Shown: positions 56,371 to 64,000 of the stretch, piece by piece | Position numbering within the stretch: the first letter of the stretch is position 1 | Layout of the letters: every line of letters starts with the position of its first letter | Assembly (NCBI RefSeq): GCF_016859125.1 | Contig: NZ_CP069338.1 | Coordinates: 5,395,501-5,459,500, forward strand | Reading direction: 5' to 3' | Source: Archangium violaceum | GTDB lineage: Bacteria > Myxococcota > Myxococcia > Myxococcales > Myxococcaceae | Length of the DNA stretch: 64,000 nucleotides | Translations under genes and position numbers: made by a program | The notes under the pieces: model-generated | Told to the model about the DNA's origin: nothing | Databases searched by the model: none | The model's input: only the letters and a program-made list of their open reading frames with translations

Positions 56371-57930
56371 CTAGCCCGTGCCCAGCCTGCCGCCTCCCCG
56401 GGCGGAGACGAACCGGGCGCGCAGCGCCTCCAGGCGGGGGCGGACGTACGTGCCCAGGGTCCCCTGGAACAGCAGTGGGCTCATGATGAACAGGTAGACG
56501 CCGCCCACCAGCGCACCCGCCAGTGTCAGCAGGGGGAAGCCTCGCGGCGCCAGCACCATCGTGATGCCCAGCGACAGCGCGGCCACCGCCGCGCACCGCA
56601 CGGCCCAGGGCGCGAGGTTGCGCAGCACCTGCCCCACCGAGCGCCCGGTGTCCCTGGCGAAGAGGGACAGGTTCATCGGCAGCGACACCGTGCAGATGCC
56701 GATGATGGGCGCGAGCGCGGCGCCCTTCCACCCGGCCAGGTACACGCCGGTCCACATCGCCACCAGCGTCACCGCTCCGTCGGTGATGGCCGTCAGGGCG
56801 AGCCTCCGCTCATGGCCGAAGCAGAACAGGCACGTGTTCACCGAGAGGCAGAAGTGACGCAGCAGCATGCTCGTCAGGAACAGCAGCGTCAGGCCCAGTC
56901 CGCCGTACTGCTCCGCGCCCACCCACTCCAGGACGAAGCCCTCGTTGATGGACAGCACGCCACAGAAGACGGCGCCGCTGACGAACAGCGTGAGCCGCTC
57001 GAGCGCGCTGGCCACCTCGGTGATGCGCTCCTTGTTGCTGCTCATGCGCAGCTCGGCCAGGGCGGGCTGGGCGCTGGACAGCACCAGCTGCGGCGCGTTG
57101 GAGAGCACACTCACCAGCTTGGCCGTACAGGTGAAGGGCACCACCGCCTCGGGCCCGAGCAGCTTGCCGATGATGACCACGTCGGTGCCCAGCCGCAGCA
57201 GCTGCGCCACGTTGGACACGGTGATCCACAGGGACCGCGACAGCCAGGAGCGGATGCCCTCCATCGAGAGCTTGGGCAGCTTGCGGGGCAGGGCTTCCGG
57301 GTAGGCGGTGCGCAGACGCCACAGGCAGGCGAGCGCCGACAGGCCCTGGGTCACCACCCAACCGGCGGCCACCGCGAACAGGCCCGCGTTCGCCAGGACC
57401 AGGCCGATGCTCGCCGCGGTGCCCGCGGCCCAGCTCACCGTCTGCAGGATGCCGAGGAAGCGCAGGTCCTGCAGGCCCGAGAGCACCGCCTGGAAGAGGC
57501 GCAGCGGGAAGATGAGGACGAAGGTGCCCAGCACCATCAGGAAGGGGTAGAGGAGCTTCTCGCCGCTCTCCGGGAGCAGCGGCAGCAGCAGCAGCGCTCC
57601 CACGGCCACCAGGGGCAGCTGGAGCAGCGCGATCTGCAGCGCCTGGCCGAACACGTCCGCCACGGCGGGCAGGGGCCGCTCGGGGTTGCGTCCCGCGGCG
57701 TAGGCCGTCTCACGCGGCAGCAGCGCGGCCACTCCCAGGTCCAGCAGCCCCAGGTAGCCCATCAGCGAGCTGGCCACGAGCCACATGCCCAGGTCGGATT
57801 GGCCCAGGTGCCGCAGCAGGAAGGGCGTGAGGAACAGGCCCACCACCAGGGTCAGCACCTGGTTGGCGAGTCCGAAGCTGAAGCCGCTCAGGAATCGACT
57901 GGAGCGAGTCACCGGCGCACCATCGGCCAT
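56371..57930 (-). CDS. wzx: Wzx-type polysaccharide flippase
   Basis: 519 residues from ATG 57930 (GAGAGAGGGG just before it); the 26 codons upstream in frame are not used. Twelve to fourteen hydrophobic segments in the MATE/PST arrangement, beginning RFLSGFSFGLANQVLTLVVG, with a conserved charged loop at LGQSDLGMWLVASS and LLRLGTDVVIIGKLLGPEAV. It flips undecaprenyl-diphosphate-linked repeat units to the periplasm, serving Wzy and Wzc encoded at 23.6-28.3 kb. Confidence 0.9.
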   Translation of the reverse strand: MADGAPVTRSSRFLSGFSFGLANQVLTLVVGLFLTPFLLRHLGQSDLGMWLVASSLMGYLGLLDLGVAALLPRETAYAAGRNPERPLPAVADVFGQALQIALLQLPLVAVGALLLLPLLPESGEKLLYPFLMVLGTFVLIFPLRLFQAVLSGLQDLRFLGILQTVSWAAGTAASIGLVLANAGLFAVAAGWVVTQGLSALACLWRLRTAYPEALPRKLPKLSMEGIRSWLSRSLWITVSNVAQLLRLGTDVVIIGKLLGPEAVVPFTCTAKLVSVLSNAPQLVLSSAQPALAELRMSSNKERITEVASALERLTLFVSGAVFCGVLSINEGFVLEWVGAEQYGGLGLTLLFLTSMLLRHFCLSVNTCLFCFGHERRLALTAITDGAVTLVAMWTGVYLAGWKGAALAPIIGICTVSLPMNLSLFARDTGRSVGQVLRNLAPWAVRCAAVAALSLGITMVLAPRGFPLLTLAGALVGGVYLFIMSPLLFQGTLGTYVRPRLEALRARFVSARGGGRLGTG

Positions 57931-58037
57931 CCCCTCTCTCGCGGCAAGTGCCCATTCTCCCTCTGCTGGTCGGGGGGCGAGCAGGCCCGTGCAATCACGC
58001 GTCGCCATCGGCCGCGTTTCGTCTAGGATGCGCCGCC

Positions 58038-59036
58038 ATGTCAGAGCCCACCGGAACGAACATCGGTGTCCGGGGCCGGGTCTCGGTGGTGATTCCCACC
58101 AAGGATCGTCTGCCGCTGCTCACCGAGGCGCTGGAGTCGCTCCAGCGGCAGGATTACGCGGACTGGGAGGCGATCGTCGTGGACGATGGCTCCCGGGATG
58201 GCACGCTGGCGCGCCTGCGGGAGTGGGCGGATGCCGACCCTCGTATCCGCTGGGTGGTGCGAGAGGGAGAGCCCGCGGGGGGAAACCGCTGCCGCAACCT
58301 CGGCTTCGCCGCCTCCACGGGCGAGTACCTCGTCTTCCTCGACGATGACGATGCCTTCTCCCCGAGCTGCCTGCGCGAGCGCGTGCGGCGGATGGAGGCC
58401 AGTCCCGAGCTGGACTTCGGCGTCTTCCCCCACCAGCACTTCCTCGAGCGGCCCGGGGACATGCGGCACGTGACGCCGGCCGAGCCGGATCGGGACGACA
58501 TCGAGCGCTACCTGCGCGTGGACATTCCCTGGCAGACGGCCGGGGCCCTCTGGCGGAGGAAGGCCCTGGTGGCGCTCGGCCCGTGGGACGAGGCCCTGCC
58601 GTGCTGGCAGGACTGGGACTTCTACGTGCGCGCGCTCGCCCGGGGAGCGCGCTACCGGTGCTTCCCCGACGGGCCCTGCTTCTTCCATCGGGTGCAGACG
58701 CCCGCGCGGGTCGCCGTCTCCGTGAAGAAGCGGGGGCCGGCGCAGCTGCGCGGGGTGGAGCGCGCCGTGGCCTCCGGGCAGCGCTACCTGGAGGCGAGTG
58801 GTGGTCTCACCTCGCGGCGGCGGCTGCTGCTGGCCCGGCTCCACCTCAGCGTGGGCGAGCAGCTGCGCGAGCAGGGGCTCCGGGAGGAGTCCTTCGCGGT
58901 GTGGCGCCGGTGCCGGGAGCGGGGGCTCGTCTCCGAGGCCCGGTACCGTGAGGGGCAGCTGTTCCTCACGGTCTGGCGGACCCGGCTCGCCCGGGGCGCC
59001 GTGCGGCGCTATCTCACGCTGCGCTGGCGGGAGTGA
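58038..59036 (+). CDS. GT2-family glycosyltransferase
   Basis: 332 residues from ATG 58038. GT-A signature: VSVVIPTKDRLPLLTEALES, IVVDDGSRDGTL, GGNRCRNLGFAASTGEYLVF and the metal-binding DDDD in FLDDDDAFSP. The acceptor part includes CWQDWDFYVRALARGARYRC. The C-terminal 80 residues are Arg-rich helices that may contact membrane lipids. It inverts configuration and adds a sugar to the repeat unit. Convergent with the methyltransferase gene. Confidence 0.92.
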   Translation: MSEPTGTNIGVRGRVSVVIPTKDRLPLLTEALESLQRQDYADWEAIVVDDGSRDGTLARLREWADADPRIRWVVREGEPAGGNRCRNLGFAASTGEYLVFLDDDDAFSPSCLRERVRRMEASPELDFGVFPHQHFLERPGDMRHVTPAEPDRDDIERYLRVDIPWQTAGALWRRKALVALGPWDEALPCWQDWDFYVRALARGARYRCFPDGPCFFHRVQTPARVAVSVKKRGPAQLRGVERAVASGQRYLEASGGLTSRRRLLLARLHLSVGEQLREQGLREESFAVWRRCRERGLVSEARYREGQLFLTVWRTRLARGAVRRYLTLRWRE

Positions 59037-59052
59037 GCCGAGCGCCGGGTGC

Positions 59053-59760
59053 TCAGGAGCGGGTGATGACGGCGTAGGCGCCGCCGGACACCCGGCGCAT
59101 GTCCACGCGCATCGACGCTTCCTTGGACCAGCGCTGCAGGACCTCCTCCTCGCCGGGCCGCTCCGCGTCGTCCAGCAGGATGACCGCGCCCGGAGCCAGC
59201 CTCTCGCCGAGCACCGGCCACAGTCCATAGCGTCCGCCGGGGGTGTTCCCAGGAGGGCCGTCACAGATGATGAGCTGGAAGGCCCGGGGCATGCGCTCCA
59301 CCGGGGGCGTGTACCAGGAGTAGCCACCGCGGTCCTGGATGGGGGCCAGGCAGTTGTGCACGTTGGGGATGCCGGTGCGCTCCAGGGCACCGGAGACGCG
59401 CGCGTGCCACTCGGGCATGTGCTCCAGCGTCCACGTCTCCACGCCGCGCCGGCCCGCCAGCAGCCCCAGCAGCAGGGTGGACACGCCCGAGCCGCACTCG
59501 AGGATGGGGCCGGAGGTGTTCACGGCGCGGTTCATCAGCTCCTGCAGGTACTCGGGACGCGCGGCATAGCCCATGTTGCCCCAGCCAGCCCGCAGCTCCT
59601 CCAGCATCTGGCGCGTGGGCAGCTGGCCGGGCGGCAGCGCGGCGATGCGCTCCACGGCGCGACGGAGCTGCCAGTCACGGACCACGCCCCGGAGGGTGTC
59701 ATTCAGCCCCGCCGGCAACAAGCGGGCGAGCGGACGCAGCCGGGTAATGAGTGCTTCCAT
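59053..59760 (-). CDS. Class I SAM-dependent methyltransferase
   Basis: 235 residues. SAM-binding motif I ILECGSGVSTLLLGLLAGR, with motif II TWTLEHMPEWHARV and IICDGPPGNTPGGRYGLWPV. GAGAGAAGGGAAACG before the ATG provides the ribosome site. It lies 21 bp after a glycosyltransferase gene on the same strand and most likely methylates a sugar of the repeat unit, though this is inferred from context. Confidence 0.83.
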   Translation of the reverse strand: MEALITRLRPLARLLPAGLNDTLRGVVRDWQLRRAVERIAALPPGQLPTRQMLEELRAGWGNMGYAARPEYLQELMNRAVNTSGPILECGSGVSTLLLGLLAGRRGVETWTLEHMPEWHARVSGALERTGIPNVHNCLAPIQDRGGYSWYTPPVERMPRAFQLIICDGPPGNTPGGRYGLWPVLGERLAPGAVILLDDAERPGEEEVLQRWSKEASMRVDMRRVSGGAYAVITRS

Positions 59761-59781
59761 TTTCGTTTCCCTTCTCTCGAG

Positions 59782-60969
59782 TCATGAAACGACGGATTCG
59801 AACCACGTGCGCAGCCGGGTCAACGGGTCCGCCGCCGCGCGTGCTTCGATGGCGGCCCGGGCTCGCGCTCCCATACCCGATAGCTCCGCGCGCTGACGGA
59901 ACGCCTTCTCCATCGCGGCCGCGAGCGCCTGTTCCCGCGCAGCGGGGACGACCCAGCCCGTCTGCCCGGGCTCGACCCACGCGGCGGCTCCACACTGGTC
60001 TGTCACGACGACGGGCAGCCCGCTGGCCATCGCCTCTCCTACCACCAGCCCGAAGCCATCCTCCAGCGTCGGCAGCACGAAGAGCTCGGCGTTCGCGTAG
60101 GCCGGGCGTGGATCTCCCGGCACCGCCTCCAGCGCGAGCCCCTGACTCTCCCTCTGGAAGAGTTGGCGGGACACGCGGTCTCCCGTGGCGCCCACGATGC
60201 GGAGCTGGACGCGCCCGGCGCCCACCTGACGGATGGCGCGCAGCAGGTAGTGGAAGCCCTTGCGTACATCGAGCGAGCCGACGAAGCACACACGCAGCGG
60301 TCCCTCCGCGGGAGGCCGCGTGGCCGGTGGGCGGAAGCGCTCGATGTCGATGAGATGATCAATGACGGCGATCTTCCCCTCGGGCACGCCGCCGCGGACC
60401 ATGGAGTCGCGAGACCACGGGGACGCGACACGGATGGCGTTGGCGAGCGCGTACTCACGCTCGATGCGGCGGACCGCCGCGGGCGTGGGATGTCCCAGGT
60501 GGGGGCGGCGGGCCTGTCGCCACGTCTCCCGGACGTAGATGGCTCGGAAACCCGCGATGTGCCCATTGGGGTTGTCGACGACGGAGGGCACGCCCGCTCG
60601 CCGGGCCCACTCGAGGGGCTCGAGCCCCACCTGCGTGAAGGTGTACAGCCGGGAGGGCCGCAGCTGCTCCAGGCGGGAGGCGGCCCACTGCCCCAGGTGC
60701 GCGTCCTGCCGCAGCTGGAGGGCTCCCGTGAGCCACCGGTAGGGCGTCCAGCGCTGCACCGACGAGAGCAGGAGTCGCGGAGGGGTGTGCCACACGACGC
60801 CAGGGAGAGCGGCCAGGCGAGCATCCGTGGGAGGCGGCCCGAGCACGTGGAGCGGCGCCCCTCCGTGGGCGAGCGCGCGCAGCACGGTGGCCGCGTGTAC
60901 CCCCATCCCTCCCGCACCCGCCGGAGCTCCGGTCACCAGGGCCATGCTCGAGGAGCGTTCCCTTTGCAT
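59782..60969 (-). CDS. GT4-family glycosyltransferase
   Basis: 395 residues from ATG 60969 with AGGGGGG upstream; an internal ATG (codon 9) is an alternative. Features: GGMGVHAATVLRALAHGGAP, DNPNGHIAGFRAIYV, AVIDHLIDIERFRPP, CFVGSLDVRKGFHYLLRAIR and LPTLEDGFGLVVGEAMASGL with the EX7E pair. Divergent from the initiating transferase gene; the 207-bp gap carries three similar dyads. Confidence 0.91.
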   Translation of the reverse strand: MQRERSSSMALVTGAPAGAGGMGVHAATVLRALAHGGAPLHVLGPPPTDARLAALPGVVWHTPPRLLLSSVQRWTPYRWLTGALQLRQDAHLGQWAASRLEQLRPSRLYTFTQVGLEPLEWARRAGVPSVVDNPNGHIAGFRAIYVRETWRQARRPHLGHPTPAAVRRIEREYALANAIRVASPWSRDSMVRGGVPEGKIAVIDHLIDIERFRPPATRPPAEGPLRVCFVGSLDVRKGFHYLLRAIRQVGAGRVQLRIVGATGDRVSRQLFQRESQGLALEAVPGDPRPAYANAELFVLPTLEDGFGLVVGEAMASGLPVVVTDQCGAAAWVEPGQTGWVVPAAREQALAAAMEKAFRQRAELSGMGARARAAIEARAAADPLTRLRTWFESVVS

Positions 60970-60983
60970 GCGCCCCCCTTACC

Positions 60984-61076
60984 GAATTCCCATCCCTTGG
61001 GATAGCAAATGACAGAAAGCCTCGAATTCCCACCCAATGAGTACCATGGAACGAGGAATCCCTATCCGTTGGGACC
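60984..61076. promoter_or_regulatory. Three repeated TCCC-N7/8-GGGA dyads
   Basis: Between the divergent glycosyltransferase and WecA-type genes lie GAATTCCCATCCCTTGGGA (60984), GAATTCCCACCCAATGAG (61024) and GAATCCCTATCCGTTGGGA (61056). They share GAATyCC...TTGGGA, spaced 40 and 32 bp. They look like operators of one regulator controlling both directions. Confidence 0.55.
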
Positions 61077-61176
61077 CCCAGCATCCAGGCGACACAAATG
61101 TGGCTTTATGCGACATTGACGCTCCGCGCCATCCCCGCCACCATGCGCGGCCCTGATTGAGGTTGGAGACACCAAG

Positions 61177-62661
61177 ATGATCACTTATCTGGTCGCCTTT
61201 CTCGTCGCGCTGATGGTGGCGATGGTGTTGACGTTGGTGGTGCGCAACCGGGCGCTGGCGTGGGGTCTGTTGGATCAGGCCAATTCGAGCCGCAAGATTC
61301 ACGTGCAGCCCATTCCCCGTCTGGGTGGCATCGGCATCGTGGGCGGGTTCTTCGCGCCGCTGTGCGCGCTCTTCCTGGTGGACTCGGGGGTGGGCAATCA
61401 CTTCCAGTCGCAGACGGCGCTGGTGTGGGGCCTGTTCGGTGGGGGCCTGGGCGTGGCGGCGCTGGGCCTCTACGACGACCTGCGTGGCGCGGGCGCGAAG
61501 CTGAAGTTCGCCGTGCAGCTGGTGCTGGCGCTCGGCCTGTACGCGCTCGGCTTCCGCATCGATCACATCGCCAACCCCTTCGGGCCGGAGCTGCCGCTGG
61601 GGGTGCTCGGCCTGCCGTTCACCGTGATGTGGGTGGTGGGCGTCATCAACGCGCTCAACCTCATCGACGGGTTGGACGGGCTGGCGGGCGGAGTGGCCTT
61701 CTTCGGGGTGGGCACCAACTTCATCCTCGCGCTCAGCCGGGGGGACGTGGTGCTGTGCCTGATGATGGCGGCGCTGGCGGGCGCCATCCTCGGCTTCCTC
61801 GTCTTCAACTTCAACCCGGCCTCCATCTTCATGGGGGACACGGGCAGCATGTTCCTGGGCTTCGTGCTGGCGGCCGTCTCCATCAAGACGAGCGCCAAGA
61901 GCGGGACCGCGGTGGCCATGCTGGTGCCGGTGATGGCGCTGGGCCTGCCCATCATGGACACCCTGCTGGCGATGATCCGGCGCACGCTCGTGGGCCGGCC
62001 CATGTTCAGCGCGGACAAGGAGCACATCCACCACCGGCTGATGAGCCGGCTGGTGCTCAGCCACCGCTCGGCGGTGCTGGTGATGTACGGGCTGTGCGCC
62101 CTCTTCACCCTGACGGCGCTCGGCCTGCACTGGGCCAACCGCGCCCAGAGCGCCATGCTGCTGATGGGGATGGGCGTGGTGGTGGCGGTGCTGATGCGCA
62201 AGCTGGGCTACCTGGACCTGCGGCGCGCCAGCGGCGTGAGCGAGGTGCGGCGCAGGAACATCCGGCTGCGCTCGCTGGTGAGGGATGTGACCGACGCGGT
62301 GCGCTCGGCCACCGGGGTGAAGGACCTGTGGGCCGCGGTGCGTCCGCTGGCGGATGCGCTCGAGGCCTCCCGCCTGGAGCTGCGCCTCGAGCGCCAGCAG
62401 GGCCATCACCGGGATGGCCTCACCTTCGAGACGCAGCGGCCCGCGGGCTCGGCGCTGCCGTTGGAGGTGTTCCTGGATGTGAAGGGCGGGGACCAGAAGC
62501 TCGGCCGCTTCCTGATGGCCTGGAGTGACGGGCGCGCGGAGATCAACCGCGACGAGGAGCTGGCGCTGGAGTTGGTGGCGGACGCGTTGGGAGACCGGGC
62601 CGCGAAGCTGCTGGCCCAGGCCGAGGCGGATCCGCAGCGCGTCATCGCGTTGCGGCGGTGA
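61177..62661 (+). CDS. WecA/MraY-type polyprenyl-phosphate sugar-1-phosphate transferase with C-terminal extension
   Basis: 494 residues, about 130 longer than E. coli WecA. Ten to eleven hydrophobic segments; catalytic motifs YDDLRGAGAKLKF (about 99), INALNLIDGLDGLAGG (about 160), NPASIFMGDTGSMFLGF (about 220) and the DKEHIHHRL loop (about 284). The last 145 residues (from about 350) form a cytoplasmic domain that I do not recognise (RRNIRLRSLVRDVTDAVRSA). It starts the repeat unit by moving a sugar phosphate, likely HexNAc-1-P, onto undecaprenyl phosphate. Its stop overlaps the next start. Confidence 0.92.
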   Translation: MITYLVAFLVALMVAMVLTLVVRNRALAWGLLDQANSSRKIHVQPIPRLGGIGIVGGFFAPLCALFLVDSGVGNHFQSQTALVWGLFGGGLGVAALGLYDDLRGAGAKLKFAVQLVLALGLYALGFRIDHIANPFGPELPLGVLGLPFTVMWVVGVINALNLIDGLDGLAGGVAFFGVGTNFILALSRGDVVLCLMMAALAGAILGFLVFNFNPASIFMGDTGSMFLGFVLAAVSIKTSAKSGTAVAMLVPVMALGLPIMDTLLAMIRRTLVGRPMFSADKEHIHHRLMSRLVLSHRSAVLVMYGLCALFTLTALGLHWANRAQSAMLLMGMGVVVAVLMRKLGYLDLRRASGVSEVRRRNIRLRSLVRDVTDAVRSATGVKDLWAAVRPLADALEASRLELRLERQQGHHRDGLTFETQRPAGSALPLEVFLDVKGGDQKLGRFLMAWSDGRAEINRDEELALELVADALGDRAAKLLAQAEADPQRVIALRR

Positions 62662-63713
62662 GCGGCGTGGGGGCGCGGGCGCTGCTGGACGTGCTCCGCG
62701 CCTGGCCGGAGGTCGCTCGGGGCGACGTGCCCGGGGACGTGGACGCGCTGGTGCACGCGGCGGCCCGGCATGGGCTCGCGGGCTTCATGCAGCACGTGGT
62801 GGGCCGCTCGGCGTGGACACCGGACGAGGCGGTGCGCACCCGGCTGCGCCGCGAGGCCCTGGCGCAGGCCGCGCGGGGCATGCGGGTGAAGGCGCTGCTG
62901 CTGCGGAGCCTGGAAGCGCTGGCCGCCGTGGACGTGGTACCGGTGCTGCTGAAGGGGTACGGCCTGGCGCTGCGCCTCTACCCGGAGCCGCTGCAGCGGG
63001 CCACCACGGACGTGGACCTGCTGGTGGCGGACGCGGAGGTGGAGGTGGCGTCGCGTGCCCTGGTGGGATTGGGGCTGAGGCCGCTCGGCGAGGCGGCGGC
63101 GGCGCATGCGCGGGAGCACGAGCACCACCTGACCTTCACGGGCGCGGCGGGGATGGTGGAGCTGCACTTCCGGGCGCTCGTGGGGTACGGCCAGGCGCTG
63201 GAGGCGCGGGCGCTGCTGGCCCGAGCGGAGGAGTCGGTGCTGGAGGGCCGGCGCGTGCGCTACCTGCGCGCGGAGGACGAGCTCGTCTATCTGGCGCTCC
63301 ACGCGAGCAACCACCTGTTGCAGCGGCTGGCGTGGCTGTTCGATCTGAAGTTGCTGATGCTGGCGCACCCGGGGCTGGACTGGGGGCGGGTGGTGGAGGT
63401 GGCGCGGGGCTCGGCCTTCCCCCACCTGGCCTGGTACGCGCTGGAGGCGGCGCGGCGGTTGATGGGGGCGCCGGTGCCGGAGGAGGTGCTGGCCGCCCTG
63501 GCGCCGCCCTCGTGGCAGCGGCGGATGGCGGCGCGCTTCTTCAGCGCGGAGCGGCTGCTGGGGACGGAGTTGATGCGGCACAAGCCGGCGTGGGTGGTGG
63601 CCAAGCTGCTGCTCGCGCCCCGGTTGCTGCCCATGGTGCGCTACACCGTGCGCCGGCTGCGGGAGGACGGGCTCGCGGCGTTGCGTGGGAAACGCATCCC
63701 CTCTCCCCCTTGA
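62658..63713 (+). CDS. NTP_transf_5-like nucleotidyltransferase-fold protein
   Basis: 351 residues from GTG 62658 (GTGA overlap). It fits the 'uncharacterised nucleotidyltransferase' family (PF14907) found in polysaccharide loci: PVLLKGYGLALRLYPEPLQR, then ATTDVDLLVADAEVEVA with a GxxLxxxxxxxxxRxxxDxDLLV layout, and MVELHFRALVGYG. The biochemical role is not known. The overlap with the WecA-type gene suggests tight coupling in initiation or modification of the repeat unit. Confidence 0.83.
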   Translation: MSGVGARALLDVLRAWPEVARGDVPGDVDALVHAAARHGLAGFMQHVVGRSAWTPDEAVRTRLRREALAQAARGMRVKALLLRSLEALAAVDVVPVLLKGYGLALRLYPEPLQRATTDVDLLVADAEVEVASRALVGLGLRPLGEAAAAHAREHEHHLTFTGAAGMVELHFRALVGYGQALEARALLARAEESVLEGRRVRYLRAEDELVYLALHASNHLLQRLAWLFDLKLLMLAHPGLDWGRVVEVARGSAFPHLAWYALEAARRLMGAPVPEEVLAALAPPSWQRRMAARFFSAERLLGTELMRHKPAWVVAKLLLAPRLLPMVRYTVRRLREDGLAALRGKRIPSPP

Positions 63714-63777
63714 ACACGTCTTGAGTCCCGACCCTGGGGCGCTACGCTGTGCCGCCTTGCGTCAAGGAGACTCACGC

Positions 63778-64000
63778 GTGAGCACTTCCTCTGTCGAGCC
63801 CTCGGTGTCGAACGATTACCCTCCCGCTCCCTGGACCTTGCGCGGGCAGATGTACCTCTCCGTCTGGATGGTGCCCGCCGAGCGCGTCCGGTTCGAGTTG
63901 GATCCGGCCTTCGAGCTGTTCACCCTGGCGGGCCGCGCGTGCGTCATCACCTGCTTCGTGGACTACCAGCAGGGGAGCGTGCTGACCTACGGCGAGCTCT
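63778..64000 (+). CDS. Acetoacetate decarboxylase-family protein, truncated by window edge
   Basis: 74 codons from GTG 63778 with AAGGAG 8 bases upstream; the gene runs off the right edge. The peptide YPPAPWTLRGQMYLSVWMVP is typical of the N-terminus of the ADC-like family, whose members decarboxylate or hydrate beta-keto compounds. The catalytic lysine would lie beyond the edge. Not linked to polysaccharide synthesis by any feature seen. Confidence 0.7.
   Translation, partial: MSTSSVEPSVSNDYPPAPWTLRGQMYLSVWMVPAERVRFELDPAFELFTLAGRACVITCFVDYQQGSVLTYGEL

Overview
The window looks like a chromosomal segment of a myxobacterium, probably from the Cystobacterineae (Archangium/Cystobacter/Myxococcus side). 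The grounds are very high GC with a strong G/C bias at third codon positions, many lipoproteins, hybrid histidine kinases, a SitA-type lipoprotein toxin and a DUF2381 remnant (both typical of myxobacteria), and a multi-glycosyltransferase exopolysaccharide locus. Genus and species cannot be fixed from sequence alone.

Layout. (1) 1-12.2 kb: a truncated di-heme (DUF1111) lipoprotein, a membrane sensor kinase, a redox block (quinone oxidoreductase, two SDR enzymes, a LysR regulator), a GAF/hybrid kinase and a LamB-type porin. (2) 12.3-20 kb: PhoX-like Tat protein, OmpA-family lipoprotein, TPR lipoprotein, mfd, a small secreted acidic protein and a cytochrome c. (3) 20.1-23.4 kb: an overlapping minus-strand operon of a glycosyltransferase-methyltransferase fusion, the PII protein GlnB and a polytopic membrane protein. 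(4) 23.6-29.4 kb and 50.3-63.7 kb: two halves of one Wzx/Wzy-type polysaccharide locus, with a Wzc-type BY-kinase, Wzy, Wzx, a WecA-type initiating transferase, nine stand-alone glycosyltransferases, a methyltransferase and a nucleotidyltransferase-family protein. (5) 29.46-50.22 kb: a 20.8-kb accessory island that splits this locus. A partial acetoacetate decarboxylase-family gene ends the window.

The island is bordered by two diverged copies of the same short junction, where two convergent glycosyltransferase genes overlap at their 3' ends. This suggests the two halves were once adjacent. The island holds a frameshifted MerR gene with an alpha/beta hydrolase, remnants of IS91, IS66 and perhaps another transposase, an S37 peptidase, a discoidin-glucose dehydrogenase whose 3' flank carries a gammaproteobacterial-type REP sequence, and a two-gene unit with a very unusual amine oxidase. 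It also holds a group II intron interrupted by a decayed IS1380-family element, and a SitA/immunity cassette next to a truncated DUF2381 gene. Two identical 20-bp copies of a tRNA/tmRNA 3'-end-like sequence bracket the intron and toxin part.

How it works together: the polysaccharide genes form a lipid-linked assembly line (WecA-type initiation, glycosyltransferases, Wzx flippase, Wzy polymerase, Wzc chain-length control), but no outer-membrane Wza/OPX gene is visible here. The island is a site of gene capture and decay. Its most interesting live-looking cargo is the contact-dependent toxin-immunity pair and the amine-oxidase operon.
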